64,000 nt of DNA from NCBI RefSeq assembly GCF_018155095.1, contig NZ_NAAI01000004.1, forward strand, positions 121,420 to 185,419, read 5' to 3'. The stretch's first letter is position 1. Each line of letters starts with the position of its first letter. Positions 31,156 through 40,421 of this stretch are shown one piece after another. This stretch comes from Bartonella queenslandensis (GTDB taxonomy: Bacteria > Pseudomonadota > Alphaproteobacteria > Rhizobiales > Rhizobiaceae). The position numbers were made by a program, and so were the translations under genes. The notes under the pieces were generated by a model. That model searched no databases. It worked only from the letters and a program-made list of their open reading frames with translations, and had not been told where the DNA came from.

Positions 31156-31169
31156 AACGCTAAAGCGTT
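31156..31169. promoter_or_regulatory. Operator-like palindrome, copy 2
   Basis: AACGCT-AA-AGCGTT, a perfect 6+6 palindrome, is 29 bases upstream of the minus-strand small gene. It has the same half-site as the palindrome before the XRE gene, 480 bases away. Confidence 0.55.
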
Positions 31170-32556
31170 TGAACATATCTCATACCTTAGAAAAAAATAT
31201 TTGCAATAGGCAGTATGGAAGCAGTTGTGTACAAACTGATTTTATAAAATCAGAGAAAATTTTATGCGTTATGTACCATGGTGAAACAGAAAGCATCGCT
31301 CTATCCAGACCTTCTTATGAAAATGGATATGATCTATCAACAACGCGAATAATGTTACGCAAATCTTATGATTCGGACCAATAACAAATTAATGCGAAAA
31401 TATTCCTGAAGATACTCCTGAACTCTTTACAAGAGAACATGAAAAAGCTTATTCCAAAAGAAAAATATAATCACAATTTTATTCTACATAGCACCATCTA
31501 TGTTTTTTAAACGATATTGCAAAGCAAGAATATAACAACGTTATAGGAATAAGTTCTTATAGACAGCCCCCGCCGCTACCTAAAAAAATGAGTAACGCCC
31601 TTACAAGACAAGCTCCTCTCTGCAAACACTCTTTAAATACTGATTCTCTATCATGACAATGTTAAAAAGATAAAATGACTCATCACCCATGATCTCCGTA
31701 CATAAATTGTAAAGTTTACAACAAAGAAGAAATTCTCTCACGTAAATGAAGCATTATGATCTTTGAAGAAGAAGGATACTTTTCCAACAAAAAATCACTT
31801 CCCTTACCAGTCATTTTGTAGAAAAGAGAAAGCTCTCTTCACAATCGATACGCGAAAATTTTAAGCAGCATAAAAAAGAGCAAAGTTTACCGAAACATTG
31901 CTAATACCTTATGAGAATAAGGTCAAAAAAGATCTTGTGACTTCAATAACAATTTGAATGACATAAAAACTATAGTTTAAGCATTAGATAGAAAACATAC
32001 AATGGTAAAAAATATCAACAAATATTACCATCGTTATTCCCATGCTTCCTATAAACATCTCTCATGCCCTGTCATATACAGTCTTTTATCATGATGATAT
32101 CATTTAAATATCTCAAAGACGTAAAGATCATTGAAAGAAAGCGGATTTAAACTCTCTGTTTTTCGGGAATTTTGTTATGAACAAGCACAATATTTAGCAT
32201 TGTTTTTTGGAGATCAGTCCTATTTGTAGAACAAGCACAGCTCACTTTACAAAGGTGTTAACCTTTTGCTTTATGAAGAACATCACACAGAAAAAGCAGA
32301 AATAGCATATAAATTAAGAAAGTAAACAGCAACACATATCAATTTAATCCAGATGCTTCAATGTTGTAAATGAACGCGCTCCTTTGATGAAACTAAAAAG
32401 TATGTCATCACGTTATACATTTAAAGTAACTTATAGAAAAATACTGCAACAAAAAAATGACAAAAGAATTCGAAACAAATAGAGAAATAAATTAAAAGAA
32501 TGAAAGATCTCTAAACTTTTACGAAGCTATTTATTTCCTATTAAACAATTTCCTAT
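31170..32556. other. Decayed interval before tRNA-Ile
   Basis: No intact gene in nearly 1.4 kb. A plus-strand frame at 31142-31384 would use a TTG start inside the operator and has no ribosome site. A coding-like relic lies at 32131-32325. Confidence 0.5.
32131..32325 (+). pseudogene. Gene relic with in-frame amber codon
   Basis: Sixty-four codons read as protein-like sequence (LKESGFKLSVFREFCYEQAQ ... QSYL, stop TAG at 32227-32229, then NKHSSLYKGVNLLLYEEHH ... YKLRK, stop TAA). A different upstream frame also appears coding-like (SFKYLKDVKII), implying an extra frameshift. The parent family is not recognised. Confidence 0.35.
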
Positions 32557-32633
32557 TGGTGGGCCCGGAGGGACTCGAACCCCCAACCAAGCGGTTATGA
32601 GCCGCTGGCTCTAACCAATTGAGCTACAGGCCC
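32557..32633 (-). tRNA. tRNA with CAT anticodon, probably tRNA-Ile2
   Basis: A 77-nt cloverleaf on the minus strand: GGGCCTG pairs with CGGGCCC in the acceptor stem, followed by A73 and an encoded CCA. The D-arm AGCTCAATTGGTTAGAGC, the anticodon loop CTCATAA and the T-arm GGGGGTTCGAGTCCCTC are present. The GGGCCTG acceptor is that of alphaproteobacterial tRNA-Ile read through lysidine-modified CAT, rather than elongator Met. The identity would depend on TilS. Confidence 0.9.
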
Positions 32634-32801
32634 CACATAGGTGGTCTTTCTCTAAACTAAAATGCTCCACGATACAAGAGCTGACCCAAATTATAACCCA
32701 TCTTTTTCTCTTTTCTATTGGTTTTTTTTCTAATGCCCTAATTTCTTTACAAGAACTCTCAAAAATGAGAGAATAATGAGGATAAATGTAAAGGAATAGA
32801 T

Positions 32802-33545
32802 ATGATAAAAAAGGAAACTCAACCGATGAAGAGTTCTTCGGTTAAAATAGCCATATTAGCATTCACACTCTTAGCCGCTTCATTGGTGGGTGTGCGTGCT
32901 TATGCTGAAGACAATAAAAAAGATGCAACGATTACAGTGACGGCAACCGGAGAAAGTCAAGCTGCACCGGATATGGCGATTATTAATCTCGCCGTTGTTA
33001 CTGATGATAAAACGGCTCAAAAAGCATTAGCAGCGAATAATAAATCTATGAATGATATTGTAAATGCCTTTAAAAGCAATGGCATCCAAGCCAATGATTT
33101 ACAAACATCGGGCTTATCTATTTACCAATCTCATCCCGATAAACATCACGAAAAAAAGAATGATGAAAAACTCTATCATGTTTCCAATTCTTTAACCGTA
33201 CGCATTCGTGATCTTAGCAACGCTGGTAAAATCTTTGACCAAGCGATGACACTGGGGGTTAATTCGGTGAATGGCATTACTTTTACCAACGCAGATACGA
33301 AGCCATTTTATCAAGAAGCACGTAAAAAAGCCATTACTGAAGCCATTGAAAAAGCGCAAACAATAGCACAAGCGGCTGATTTAAAATTAGGGAGAATTAT
33401 TGAAATTAATGAAAAAGAGGATTACTACCACCCAACACCGCGTCTCATGAGTAGAGCAGCAAGTGCAAGCTACGCAGATACAAATTTTGCAGGGGGTGAA
33501 TTAAATTATAATGTGACTGTCACTGTCGTCTTTGCGATCGATTAA
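32802..33545 (+). CDS. BP26/Omp28-like periplasmic SIMPL-domain protein
   Basis: A 247-residue exported protein. The signal peptide ends near VRAYA, followed by the SIMPL (DUF541) domain beginning ITVTATGESQAAPDMAIINLAV and ending NYNVTVTVVFAID. Brucella BP26/Omp28, the closest familiar relative, forms oligomeric channel-like assemblies and is a strong immunogen. AAGGA is 7 bases upstream of the ATG. An in-frame ATG 8 codons later is possible. Confidence 0.9.
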   Translation: MIKKETQPMKSSSVKIAILAFTLLAASLVGVRAYAEDNKKDATITVTATGESQAAPDMAIINLAVVTDDKTAQKALAANNKSMNDIVNAFKSNGIQANDLQTSGLSIYQSHPDKHHEKKNDEKLYHVSNSLTVRIRDLSNAGKIFDQAMTLGVNSVNGITFTNADTKPFYQEARKKAITEAIEKAQTIAQAADLKLGRIIEINEKEDYYHPTPRLMSRAASASYADTNFAGGELNYNVTVTVVFAID

Positions 33546-33566
33546 ATCACCAACCATTGTATAAAA

Positions 33567-33611
33567 CACTCATATCACTGGCTTTCACAGAGAAAACCAG
33601 TAATATGAGTG
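33567..33611 (-). terminator. Terminator between convergent genes
   Basis: CACTCATAT-C-ACTGG pairs with CCAGT-A-ATATGAGTG (14 pairs, one mismatch). On the minus strand it is followed by TTTTATA. The stem includes the stop codon of the cysteine-cluster gene. It may serve the BP26-like gene as well from the other side. Confidence 0.65.
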
Positions 33612-34048
33612 AGATAATCTTCTTCAGATGATAATTCATCTTCGTAGATTTCTATATATCCACGTGCAGAAACGTGTGCTTTATGCACCGTCTGATAATC
33701 TCCTGATACCAATGGATGCCACCATGGGAGATCTTTTCCTTCATAAATTAACTTATAAGCACAACTTTCTGGAAGCCAACGCACCGTTTTAACAGTTGTA
33801 ATATCTAAAGATATACAATCTGGTACAATTGATTTACGATGAACATAGTCTCGACATTGGCAAGTTTCCCCATCTAAAAGACGACAAGCAATACTGGTTG
33901 CGTACAGATCACCCGTATCATCATCCTCAACTTTATGGAGACAACAACGACCACAACCATCACAAAGGCTCTCCCACTCTGAGAAGGAAAGCTCTTCTAA
34001 TTTTTTTACTTTCCAAAAAGGAGGTTCTCCACTCATAAACTCAGACAC
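33575..34048 (-). CDS. YcgN/UPF0260 cysteine-cluster protein
   Basis: A 157-residue cytoplasmic protein of the UPF0260 family. Cysteine clusters are visible: [20 protein letters not shown] near residue 28, [17 protein letters not shown] and SIVPDCI, probably binding a metal or Fe-S cluster. Other family blocks are [22 protein letters not shown] and GYIEIYEDE. The function is not established. It is convergent with the BP26-like gene, and the two stop codons are 30 bases apart. Confidence 0.88.
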   Translation of the reverse strand: MSEFMSGEPPFWKVKKLEELSFSEWESLCDGCGRCCLHKVEDDDTGDLYATSIACRLLDGETCQCRDYVHRKSIVPDCISLDITTVKTVRWLPESCAYKLIYEGKDLPWWHPLVSGDYQTVHKAHVSARGYIEIYEDELSSEEDYLTHITGFLCESQ

Positions 34049-34612
34049 ACCTTCTTTAATTAAGACAATCGATAAAAAAAAGAAAAAATTAAAAGTCTAA
34101 TTTTTACAATTCCATCTATTTCTGTCCCTTAAAAAATTCAACTCAACGCGTACTTCATAGAATTTTCTTAAAATTTATCTGAAAAAAAGGAAATATTCAA
34201 AAAATAGCACATATCAATGAACAGAACCTATTTTAAAATTCCTTTGTAAACGGACAAAGAACGAAATCCATCACCTAAAGATGATAGAATAATTCTGCAA
34301 AAAATACACCTTTTTCATCAAAAAGACAGTACGCTGCACTATTAAATTTATTCTAGAGATATCCCATCTCTTAAAAACGCATCGCTCTAGCAAAGATAAT
34401 ATTTTATCGTTCATTTCTTGCCCCCCTCTGCTCCATAAACACTCTTTGCCCTATATCTATCTTTTGAGATACAGAAGTACAAAGCCCCAAAGCTACGAAA
34501 ACGTTAAATACCGTAAACTTTCTAGATTACTCAAAATTTCCCCATATTTTTCTCAAAAAATTATCCAAGGATACGGTAACAAACCCTCCCCTCCTCCATG
34601 AAGAAGAAAGAG
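34049..34612. other. Gene-free interval
   Basis: About 560 bases between the start of the cysteine-cluster gene and the end of rpoD. I see no supported gene. Confidence 0.5.
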
Positions 34613-34637
34613 GGAATGATTAAAATACATCAATTCC
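34613..34637 (-). terminator. Probable rpoD terminator
   Basis: GGAA(T)TGAT pairs with ATCATTCC on the minus strand, five bases after the rpoD stop codon. It is followed by CTCTTTCTTCTT. The stem is short with one bulge, so efficiency is uncertain. Confidence 0.4.
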
Positions 34638-34642
34638 TTTAT

Positions 34643-36658
34643 TTAAGAATCGAGAAAACTGCGTAATTTTCGTGAGCGGCTAGGATGCTTTAATTTACGA
34701 AGTGCCTTTGCCTCAATCTGACGAATACGTTCTCTTGTAACTGAGAACTGTTGTCCCACTTCTTCCAAGGTGTGATCAGTATTCATCCCTATCCCAAAAC
34801 GCATCCGCAGAACACGTTCTTCTCGTGGTGTTAATGAAGCAAGAACACGTGTTGTCGTATCACGTAAATTAGCCTGAATAGCCGCATCAATGGGTAATAA
34901 TGCATTTCTATCCTCAATAAAATCACCCAAATGGGAATCATCTTCATCCCCAACAGGCGTTTCAAGTGAAATCGGTTCTTTTGCAATTTTAAGAACCTTT
35001 CTCACTTTTTCTAACGGCATAGAAAGCTTACTAGACAATTCTTCTGGTGTTGGCTCTCGCCCAATTTCATGGAGAATCTGACGGGAGGTACGAACGATTT
35101 TATTAATTGTTTCAATCATATGAACAGGGATACGAATAGTGCGTGCCTGATCTGCAATTGAACGCGTAATGGCTTGACGAATCCACCATGTTGCATAAGT
35201 TGAAAATTTGTAGCCACGCCGATATTCAAACTTATCCACCGCCTTCATCAAACCGATATTGCCCTCTTGAATAAGGTCAAGAAACTGCAAGCCACGATTA
35301 GTGTATTTTTTGGCAATTGAAATAACAAGACGTAAATTAGATTCGACCATCTCTTTTTTCGCAATTGTTGATTCGCGTTCACCTTTCTGCACCTGCATAA
35401 CAATCCGGCGAAACTCACCAATCGAAATAGCCGTTTCTTGCGCAAGATTTTGTATTTCACTCCGCAATTTTTGAATTTCTTTTGCTTCACGCATTGCAAA
35501 TTCTTTCCAACCCGGAGCAGGCAAAGTAGCAATATAATTCATCCAATCAGCATCGAGTTCACGTCCTTGATACTCTCTTAAAAAATCGTCATGACCAATG
35601 CCATAACTGTTAGCGATTCGTTTGAGCTTACCTTCGTTATGAATCAATCTCTTATTGATGTCATAAAGCTGTTCAACCAAAGCTTCGATACGATTTTGGT
35701 TCAAAGAGAGAGATTTTACGGCTTGAATCAACTCACCCTTTAATTGAATATACTTTTTCTTTTGAGAAGCTGTGAGAGCGCCCTCTTTACGCTCTGCCAA
35801 ACTGCTTTCAACATGTTGATCTTGTAATTTGCGTAATTTTACATAGGTCTGAGCAATAAAATCCAATGTTTCCATAACTTGAGGACAAAGCTCATTTTCC
35901 ATTGCAGCAAGGGATAAATTAACATCATCCTCGTCTTCTTCATCATCTTCTTCAATGCCCCTTTCTGCTATATTTTCCCCCATATTTCGTATACCAGAAG
36001 ACATATTTTCTTCTTTTATCTTATCCACTTCACTTCGCTCAATAACAGGGGCCTGCTTTGCTTCTGGGCCAGCATAAGTGGTTTCGAGATCAATAATTTC
36101 ACGAAGAAGAATACGCTGTTCTTTTAACTCATCACGCCAGATAATCAGGGCCTGAAAAGTCAAAGGACTCTCACAAAGTCCTGCAATCATTGTCTCACGC
36201 CCTGCTTCAATACGCTTAGCAATAGCAATTTCACCTTCCCGTGAAAGAAGCTCAACAGCTCCCATCTCACGTAAATACATACGCACCGGATCATCTGTAC
36301 GATCTGTTACTTCGCGCTTATTCGTTGTCGTTGCAATTGCGTGGCTAGAAGCCTCGACTAAGTCTCCCCCCTCTACCGTAATTTCTTCTTCATAATTTTC
36401 AGACTCGACTTCATTCTCATCATCGACAACATTAACCCCCATCTCAGAAAACATCGCCAAAATATCTTCAATTTGTTCGGATGTAACCTCATCGGAAGGA
36501 AGAACGGCATTGAGTTCATCCATCGTTACATAACCATTTTTTTTGGCAAGTTTAATCATTTTCTTGATGGCATCATCAGAAAAATCAAGAAGAGGACCAT
36601 CCAAACTCGCTTGGTTCGTTACTTCCGCATTATCTTTCTGTTTAACCTTTGTTGCCAT
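34643..36658 (-). CDS. rpoD: RNA polymerase housekeeping sigma factor RpoD
   Basis: Primary sigma-70 factor, 671 residues. Region 1.1 is at residues about 25-80 ([16 protein letters not shown]). Region 1.2 contains [21 protein letters not shown], followed by an acidic non-conserved insert ([12 protein letters not shown]). Regions 2.3-2.4 read [20 protein letters not shown], 3 reads [10 protein letters not shown], and 4.2 reads [20 protein letters not shown]. It lies downstream of dnaG on the same strand, the usual dnaG-rpoD order, but a 413-base spacer with a minisatellite separates them. Confidence 0.97.
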   Translation of the reverse strand: MATKVKQKDNAEVTNQASLDGPLLDFSDDAIKKMIKLAKKNGYVTMDELNAVLPSDEVTSEQIEDILAMFSEMGVNVVDDENEVESENYEEEITVEGGDLVEASSHAIATTTNKREVTDRTDDPVRMYLREMGAVELLSREGEIAIAKRIEAGRETMIAGLCESPLTFQALIIWRDELKEQRILLREIIDLETTYAGPEAKQAPVIERSEVDKIKEENMSSGIRNMGENIAERGIEEDDEEDEDDVNLSLAAMENELCPQVMETLDFIAQTYVKLRKLQDQHVESSLAERKEGALTASQKKKYIQLKGELIQAVKSLSLNQNRIEALVEQLYDINKRLIHNEGKLKRIANSYGIGHDDFLREYQGRELDADWMNYIATLPAPGWKEFAMREAKEIQKLRSEIQNLAQETAISIGEFRRIVMQVQKGERESTIAKKEMVESNLRLVISIAKKYTNRGLQFLDLIQEGNIGLMKAVDKFEYRRGYKFSTYATWWIRQAITRSIADQARTIRIPVHMIETINKIVRTSRQILHEIGREPTPEELSSKLSMPLEKVRKVLKIAKEPISLETPVGDEDDSHLGDFIEDRNALLPIDAAIQANLRDTTTRVLASLTPREERVLRMRFGIGMNTDHTLEEVGQQFSVTRERIRQIEAKALRKLKHPSRSRKLRSFLDS

Positions 36659-36910
36659 ACCATAAACTCCACTCGATCACCTCATAGGTTCCATGTAATC
36701 ATAGTTTCCATGTGACCAGCTTTTTTATTCTCACTTAAATCGACCAATAGCTTCTCATATATACTTCCTTTTAAGAGATTACTATTGGAAAGAATACATT
36801 TTGTATACACTCTGTCATCCAGACAAAAATGCGGGAAAACTCCAGAAGTTTCCCCGACACCTCTCACCCCTTCTGAGATAATCTCTGCAGCCCATCGTAA
36901 GAATCAATTT

Positions 36911-36970
36911 CCCGCTTTTCCTAAAATTTACCCGCTTTTCCTAAAATTTACCCGCTTTTCCTAAAATTTA
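36911..36970. repeat. Minisatellite, three tandem 20-bp units
   Basis: Three perfect adjacent copies of CCCGCTTTTCCTAAAATTTA. They lie in the dnaG-rpoD spacer about 250 bases upstream of the rpoD start. A shorter imperfect pair (ATCTTTATGAA) follows at about 36977-37004. Perfect identity suggests recent expansion and likely variation among strains. Confidence 0.95.
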
Positions 36971-37049
36971 ATTGTCATCTTTATGAATTAACCATTATCT
37001 TTATGAAAATGTCATACCACTAAACTTCCTCAACTAAAATTTAAGTGAC

Positions 37050-37074
37050 TGATTCGCATTAAAAAAGCGAATCA
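37050..37074. terminator. Hairpin at dnaG stop codon
   Basis: TGATTCGC pairs with GCGAATCA (8 bp, 8-base loop). The stem includes the dnaG stop codon (37074-37072). A T-run follows on the plus strand but not on the minus, so it could attenuate dnaG-rpoD readthrough or simply protect the mRNA end. Confidence 0.4.
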
Positions 37075-39009
37075 TTTTATCGTATCTTGTGTATTCCCGT
37101 CTATTTTTTCATCCAACCAACTTCCAAATCCTTCAATTAATGCCTCTGTTGCTTGCATCTGCTCCAGCTCATTTTTTATCTCACGAAGCAGATCAAAAAC
37201 CTCACTCTTAGGATTTTCTACAAGTTGCTCTTCAATATCCTGTAACCTCTTATGTAGGTGGTGTTCCTGAAGATGCAAGTAGACAGCTTGTTTTAATATA
37301 GCACGCGCATCTTCTATGGAAGCCCCTCCAAAGATAATACGCATACCAATATTTTGCACAAGATATTTCATACGTTCTAATAAAGCCTTTTGCCCTCTTT
37401 TTTCTAAGAATGCAACCATTGTCTCTTTGTCATGAAGCGGCTGATCCCCAAGAATTTCCAGCATCGTTTGGTGAAAACAGATCAATTGTGTATTTTTTAA
37501 TTCTAACGCACAGAGAATCTCAAAATTTTCATGCCATAACTCAGGATAGTAAGCTAAAGTGAGTAAAATCACAGCTTCACGCAACGGAATAGCTTGCGAA
37601 GAATTTCGTACGATTTCAGAATTTTCTAACAGCGAAAAGGACTGATCTTTAAAGATCCTATTTGGTGAACTCTGTTCATGCCACCCTCGCCTTTTCTTTT
37701 TTGAAAAAGTGGGACGAAAAAAATCAAAAAGGCGTTTTTTTACATCTTGCAAATAATAACGACGGACATCCTCATCATTAATCGTAAAAATTTGTTGTTT
37801 GAGTTGTTTTTCTAGTGCTGCTCGTTCCTCTGGAGTTTCAAACTGCTTTCCATAAGTAGCACGCCACCATAAAAGCTCACTCAATGGAATTGCTTTTTTC
37901 AAAAAAGAAGAAAAAAGGTGTGCACCACCATCACAAACAATTTCATCAGGATCTTTTCCTTGTGGCAACAAAACAAAGCGGACACAAACCCCAACCTTTA
38001 AAAGAGGCAATACCCGATCAGCAACGCGAAAAGCCGCCTTTAAACCAGCTTCATCACCATCAAAACACAAAATAGGCTCCTTGCCCATCTGCCATAAAAG
38101 CTCAATTTGCGCTTCCGTTAATGCTGTTCCTAAGGGCGCTACGACTCCCTCAAAACCAACTTTAGTCAATGCAATGACATCCATATACCCTTCAACAACA
38201 AGAAGTGAATGAATTTTTTCATCGCCAACAAAGCGACTATTTTTGCGCGCTGCTGCCGCGTTATAAAGTATATTTCCTTTATGAAACAGCACTGTTTCAG
38301 GGCTATTGAGATATTTTGCTCGTGTTTCTTTCTCTAATGCACGCCCTCCGAAAGCCACCACACGTCCGCGTAAATCTTCAATAGGAAACATAATACGATT
38401 TCTAAATCGGTCATAAGAATCCGCACGCTCCTCATGTACTGTGAGAAGTCCACATTCTTCCATTTGCTTGATTGAAATACCACGGGAACTCAAATCTTCT
38501 TTCAAAGCTGTACGCCTTACCGGCGCAAAACCAATTCGAAAACGCTCTATAAGTTTTTGTGTAACACCACGTTCCTCCAGATAACGACGTGCCTGTGCAC
38601 CTCCTTTATCGCGTAAATGATATTGAAAAAAATCTGTCGCAATTTTCATCACATTATAAAGGTCAGCTTTTTCTATTTGACGTTGATGACTTTGAGGATC
38701 CTCAATAGGGAGTTTCATTCCTGCAAAATCAGCCAAACGCTCAACACTTTCTGAAAAGTGCAATCCATCCAGCTCGCAAAGGAAGGTAAAAATATCTCCG
38801 CTTACCCCACAACCAAAACAATAATAACGCCCTTTATGATCATCACAATGAAAACTGGGCGTTTTCTCACCATGGAATGGACAACAACACCAAAAATCGC
38901 CCCGTGAAGGTTTACTTTTTCGCGGATCAAAATTCACCCGTTGGCCAATCACTGTTGAAATTGGGAGTCTGCTACGCAATTCATTAAGGAAATCAGGCGG
39001 AAAACGCAT
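37072..39009 (-). CDS. dnaG: DNA primase DnaG
   Basis: Synthesises RNA primers at the replication fork. The 645 residues start with the CHC2 zinc ribbon (CCPFHGEKTPSFH ... YYCFGCGVSGDIFTF, residues 40-75). The RNA polymerase core follows, with the TOPRIM motif LLVVEGYMDVIAL near residue 268 and FDGDEAGLKAA. The C-terminal helicase-binding domain runs from about residue 480. It is transcribed towards rpoD and divergently from the MscS-type gene. Confidence 0.97.
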   Translation of the reverse strand: MRFPPDFLNELRSRLPISTVIGQRVNFDPRKSKPSRGDFWCCCPFHGEKTPSFHCDDHKGRYYCFGCGVSGDIFTFLCELDGLHFSESVERLADFAGMKLPIEDPQSHQRQIEKADLYNVMKIATDFFQYHLRDKGGAQARRYLEERGVTQKLIERFRIGFAPVRRTALKEDLSSRGISIKQMEECGLLTVHEERADSYDRFRNRIMFPIEDLRGRVVAFGGRALEKETRAKYLNSPETVLFHKGNILYNAAAARKNSRFVGDEKIHSLLVVEGYMDVIALTKVGFEGVVAPLGTALTEAQIELLWQMGKEPILCFDGDEAGLKAAFRVADRVLPLLKVGVCVRFVLLPQGKDPDEIVCDGGAHLFSSFLKKAIPLSELLWWRATYGKQFETPEERAALEKQLKQQIFTINDEDVRRYYLQDVKKRLFDFFRPTFSKKKRRGWHEQSSPNRIFKDQSFSLLENSEIVRNSSQAIPLREAVILLTLAYYPELWHENFEILCALELKNTQLICFHQTMLEILGDQPLHDKETMVAFLEKRGQKALLERMKYLVQNIGMRIIFGGASIEDARAILKQAVYLHLQEHHLHKRLQDIEEQLVENPKSEVFDLLREIKNELEQMQATEALIEGFGSWLDEKIDGNTQDTIK

Positions 39010-39145
39010 TATCTCTCACAGATTTTGAAAATTCTTTTTTGCATATTTAACGACTTTAGAGCATAATTCCAATACTTCCTCTTAAAGCAGTTGTAAAATT
39101 TTAAACTCTCGACTGCCTATAGTTTTAGATATGGAGAGTAGAAAA

Positions 39146-40360
39146 GTGATCGAATTTATTGTTCAATATCCGTGGTTAGAAGCTATTTCTTGGCTTATTA
39201 TTCTCACTATATTTGCCCTTTTAATCAACTTTGTAGGACGAAAATTACTCATTCACGGAGCAAAAAAACTCTCTTCTTTTCTCCCCAAGAATACAACGAC
39301 CGATATTCAAAATGTTATTCAATACCTAGCGAATATCATTTCAGCTTTTATTCTTTCAGTCGGTGTTAACTTTATACCAACATTGCCCGATGCATTCAGC
39401 ACTGTCATCGATAATGTTTCCAATGCTTTCATTATCTTTTTTGTTGTGCTGACAATTTCTTCCTGTCTCAATATCATTAACATTCTTTACGAACAACGTC
39501 CAACAGCACGACTAAAACCAATAAAAGGTTATATTCAAATTGCTAAAATTGCACTTTTTGCTATTGCGGCAGTTTTAATGGTCGCCACGTTAATTGACCG
39601 CTCCCCTCTTATTCTCTTGTCCGGTCTTGGTGCAATGGCGGCTGTTCTCCTGTTAATTTTTCAAGATACACTTCTTTCTCTTGTTGCCGGTATTCAAATT
39701 TCATCCACCGATATGGTTCGAGTTGGTGATTGGATTGAAATTCCCAATCTCGGTGCTGATGGTGATGTTATTGAAATTGCTCTTCATACTGTTAAAGTTC
39801 AAAATTTTGACAACACCATCACCTCAGTTCCTATCCGTAAACTTGTAACTGACCCTTTTAAAAATTGGCGTGGAATGCAAGAATCAGGTGGCAGACGCAT
39901 TAAACGCTCCCTTTTTATTGATCAATCAAGTATCCATTTTCTCACAGAAGAAGAACAAAAGTATCTTTCCCGCTTTAATTTATTAGAAAATTATTTCACA
40001 CAAAAAATAGCAGAAATCGCTCAATGGAACGCTCAATTAGATAAAAATCATGATGTTTTAGCCAATACGCGCCGTTTAACCAACATTGGTACTTTTCGTG
40101 CTTATGTTTTTGCTTATCTACAACAGCATCTCAACATCAACCCCAATATGACCTGTATGGCCCGACAATTACCCCCTACAGAAAATGGTTTACCCTTGGA
40201 AATCTATTGCTTTACGAATACCACCGTTTGGATAGAGTATGAACAAATTCAAGGTGATATTTTTGACCATCTTTATTCTATTCTTCCTTTTTTTGGTCTA
40301 AAGGTTTTTCAAAATCCAAGCGGTTATGATTTTAATCAAGCATTAAAAGTAAAAAAATAA
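39146..40360 (+). CDS. MscS-family mechanosensitive channel
   Basis: Inner-membrane osmotic safety valve of the MscS/YbdG type, about 404 residues. Five hydrophobic segments precede the pore/beta domain boundary (GLGAMAAVLLLIFQDTLLSL, DMVRVGDWIEIPNLGADGDV). The cytoplasmic domain contains FDNTITSVPIRKLV and NWRGMQESGGRRIKRS, the YbdG-type signature. I prefer the GTG at 39146 because GGAGAG is 7 bases upstream; an ATG five codons earlier contains that ribosome site instead of following one. Confidence 0.88.
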   Translation: MIEFIVQYPWLEAISWLIILTIFALLINFVGRKLLIHGAKKLSSFLPKNTTTDIQNVIQYLANIISAFILSVGVNFIPTLPDAFSTVIDNVSNAFIIFFVVLTISSCLNIINILYEQRPTARLKPIKGYIQIAKIALFAIAAVLMVATLIDRSPLILLSGLGAMAAVLLLIFQDTLLSLVAGIQISSTDMVRVGDWIEIPNLGADGDVIEIALHTVKVQNFDNTITSVPIRKLVTDPFKNWRGMQESGGRRIKRSLFIDQSSIHFLTEEEQKYLSRFNLLENYFTQKIAEIAQWNAQLDKNHDVLANTRRLTNIGTFRAYVFAYLQQHLNINPNMTCMARQLPPTENGLPLEIYCFTNTTVWIEYEQIQGDIFDHLYSILPFFGLKVFQNPSGYDFNQALKVKK

Positions 40361-40421
40361 ACTTCAATTTATCAATTTTGAGTTAAGCATATTCATAAAC
40401 AAAAGAGAAAGAAAAAGTATC

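Noticed and set aside
31142..31384. Plus-strand frame of 80 codons after the XRE locus
   Set aside because: TTG start just upstream of, and reading through, the operator palindrome; no ribosome site and no domain; possibly a relic.
36911..36970. Possibility that the 20-bp repeats are a CRISPR array
   Set aside because: The copies are directly adjacent with no spacers and no cas genes nearby; they form a plain tandem repeat.
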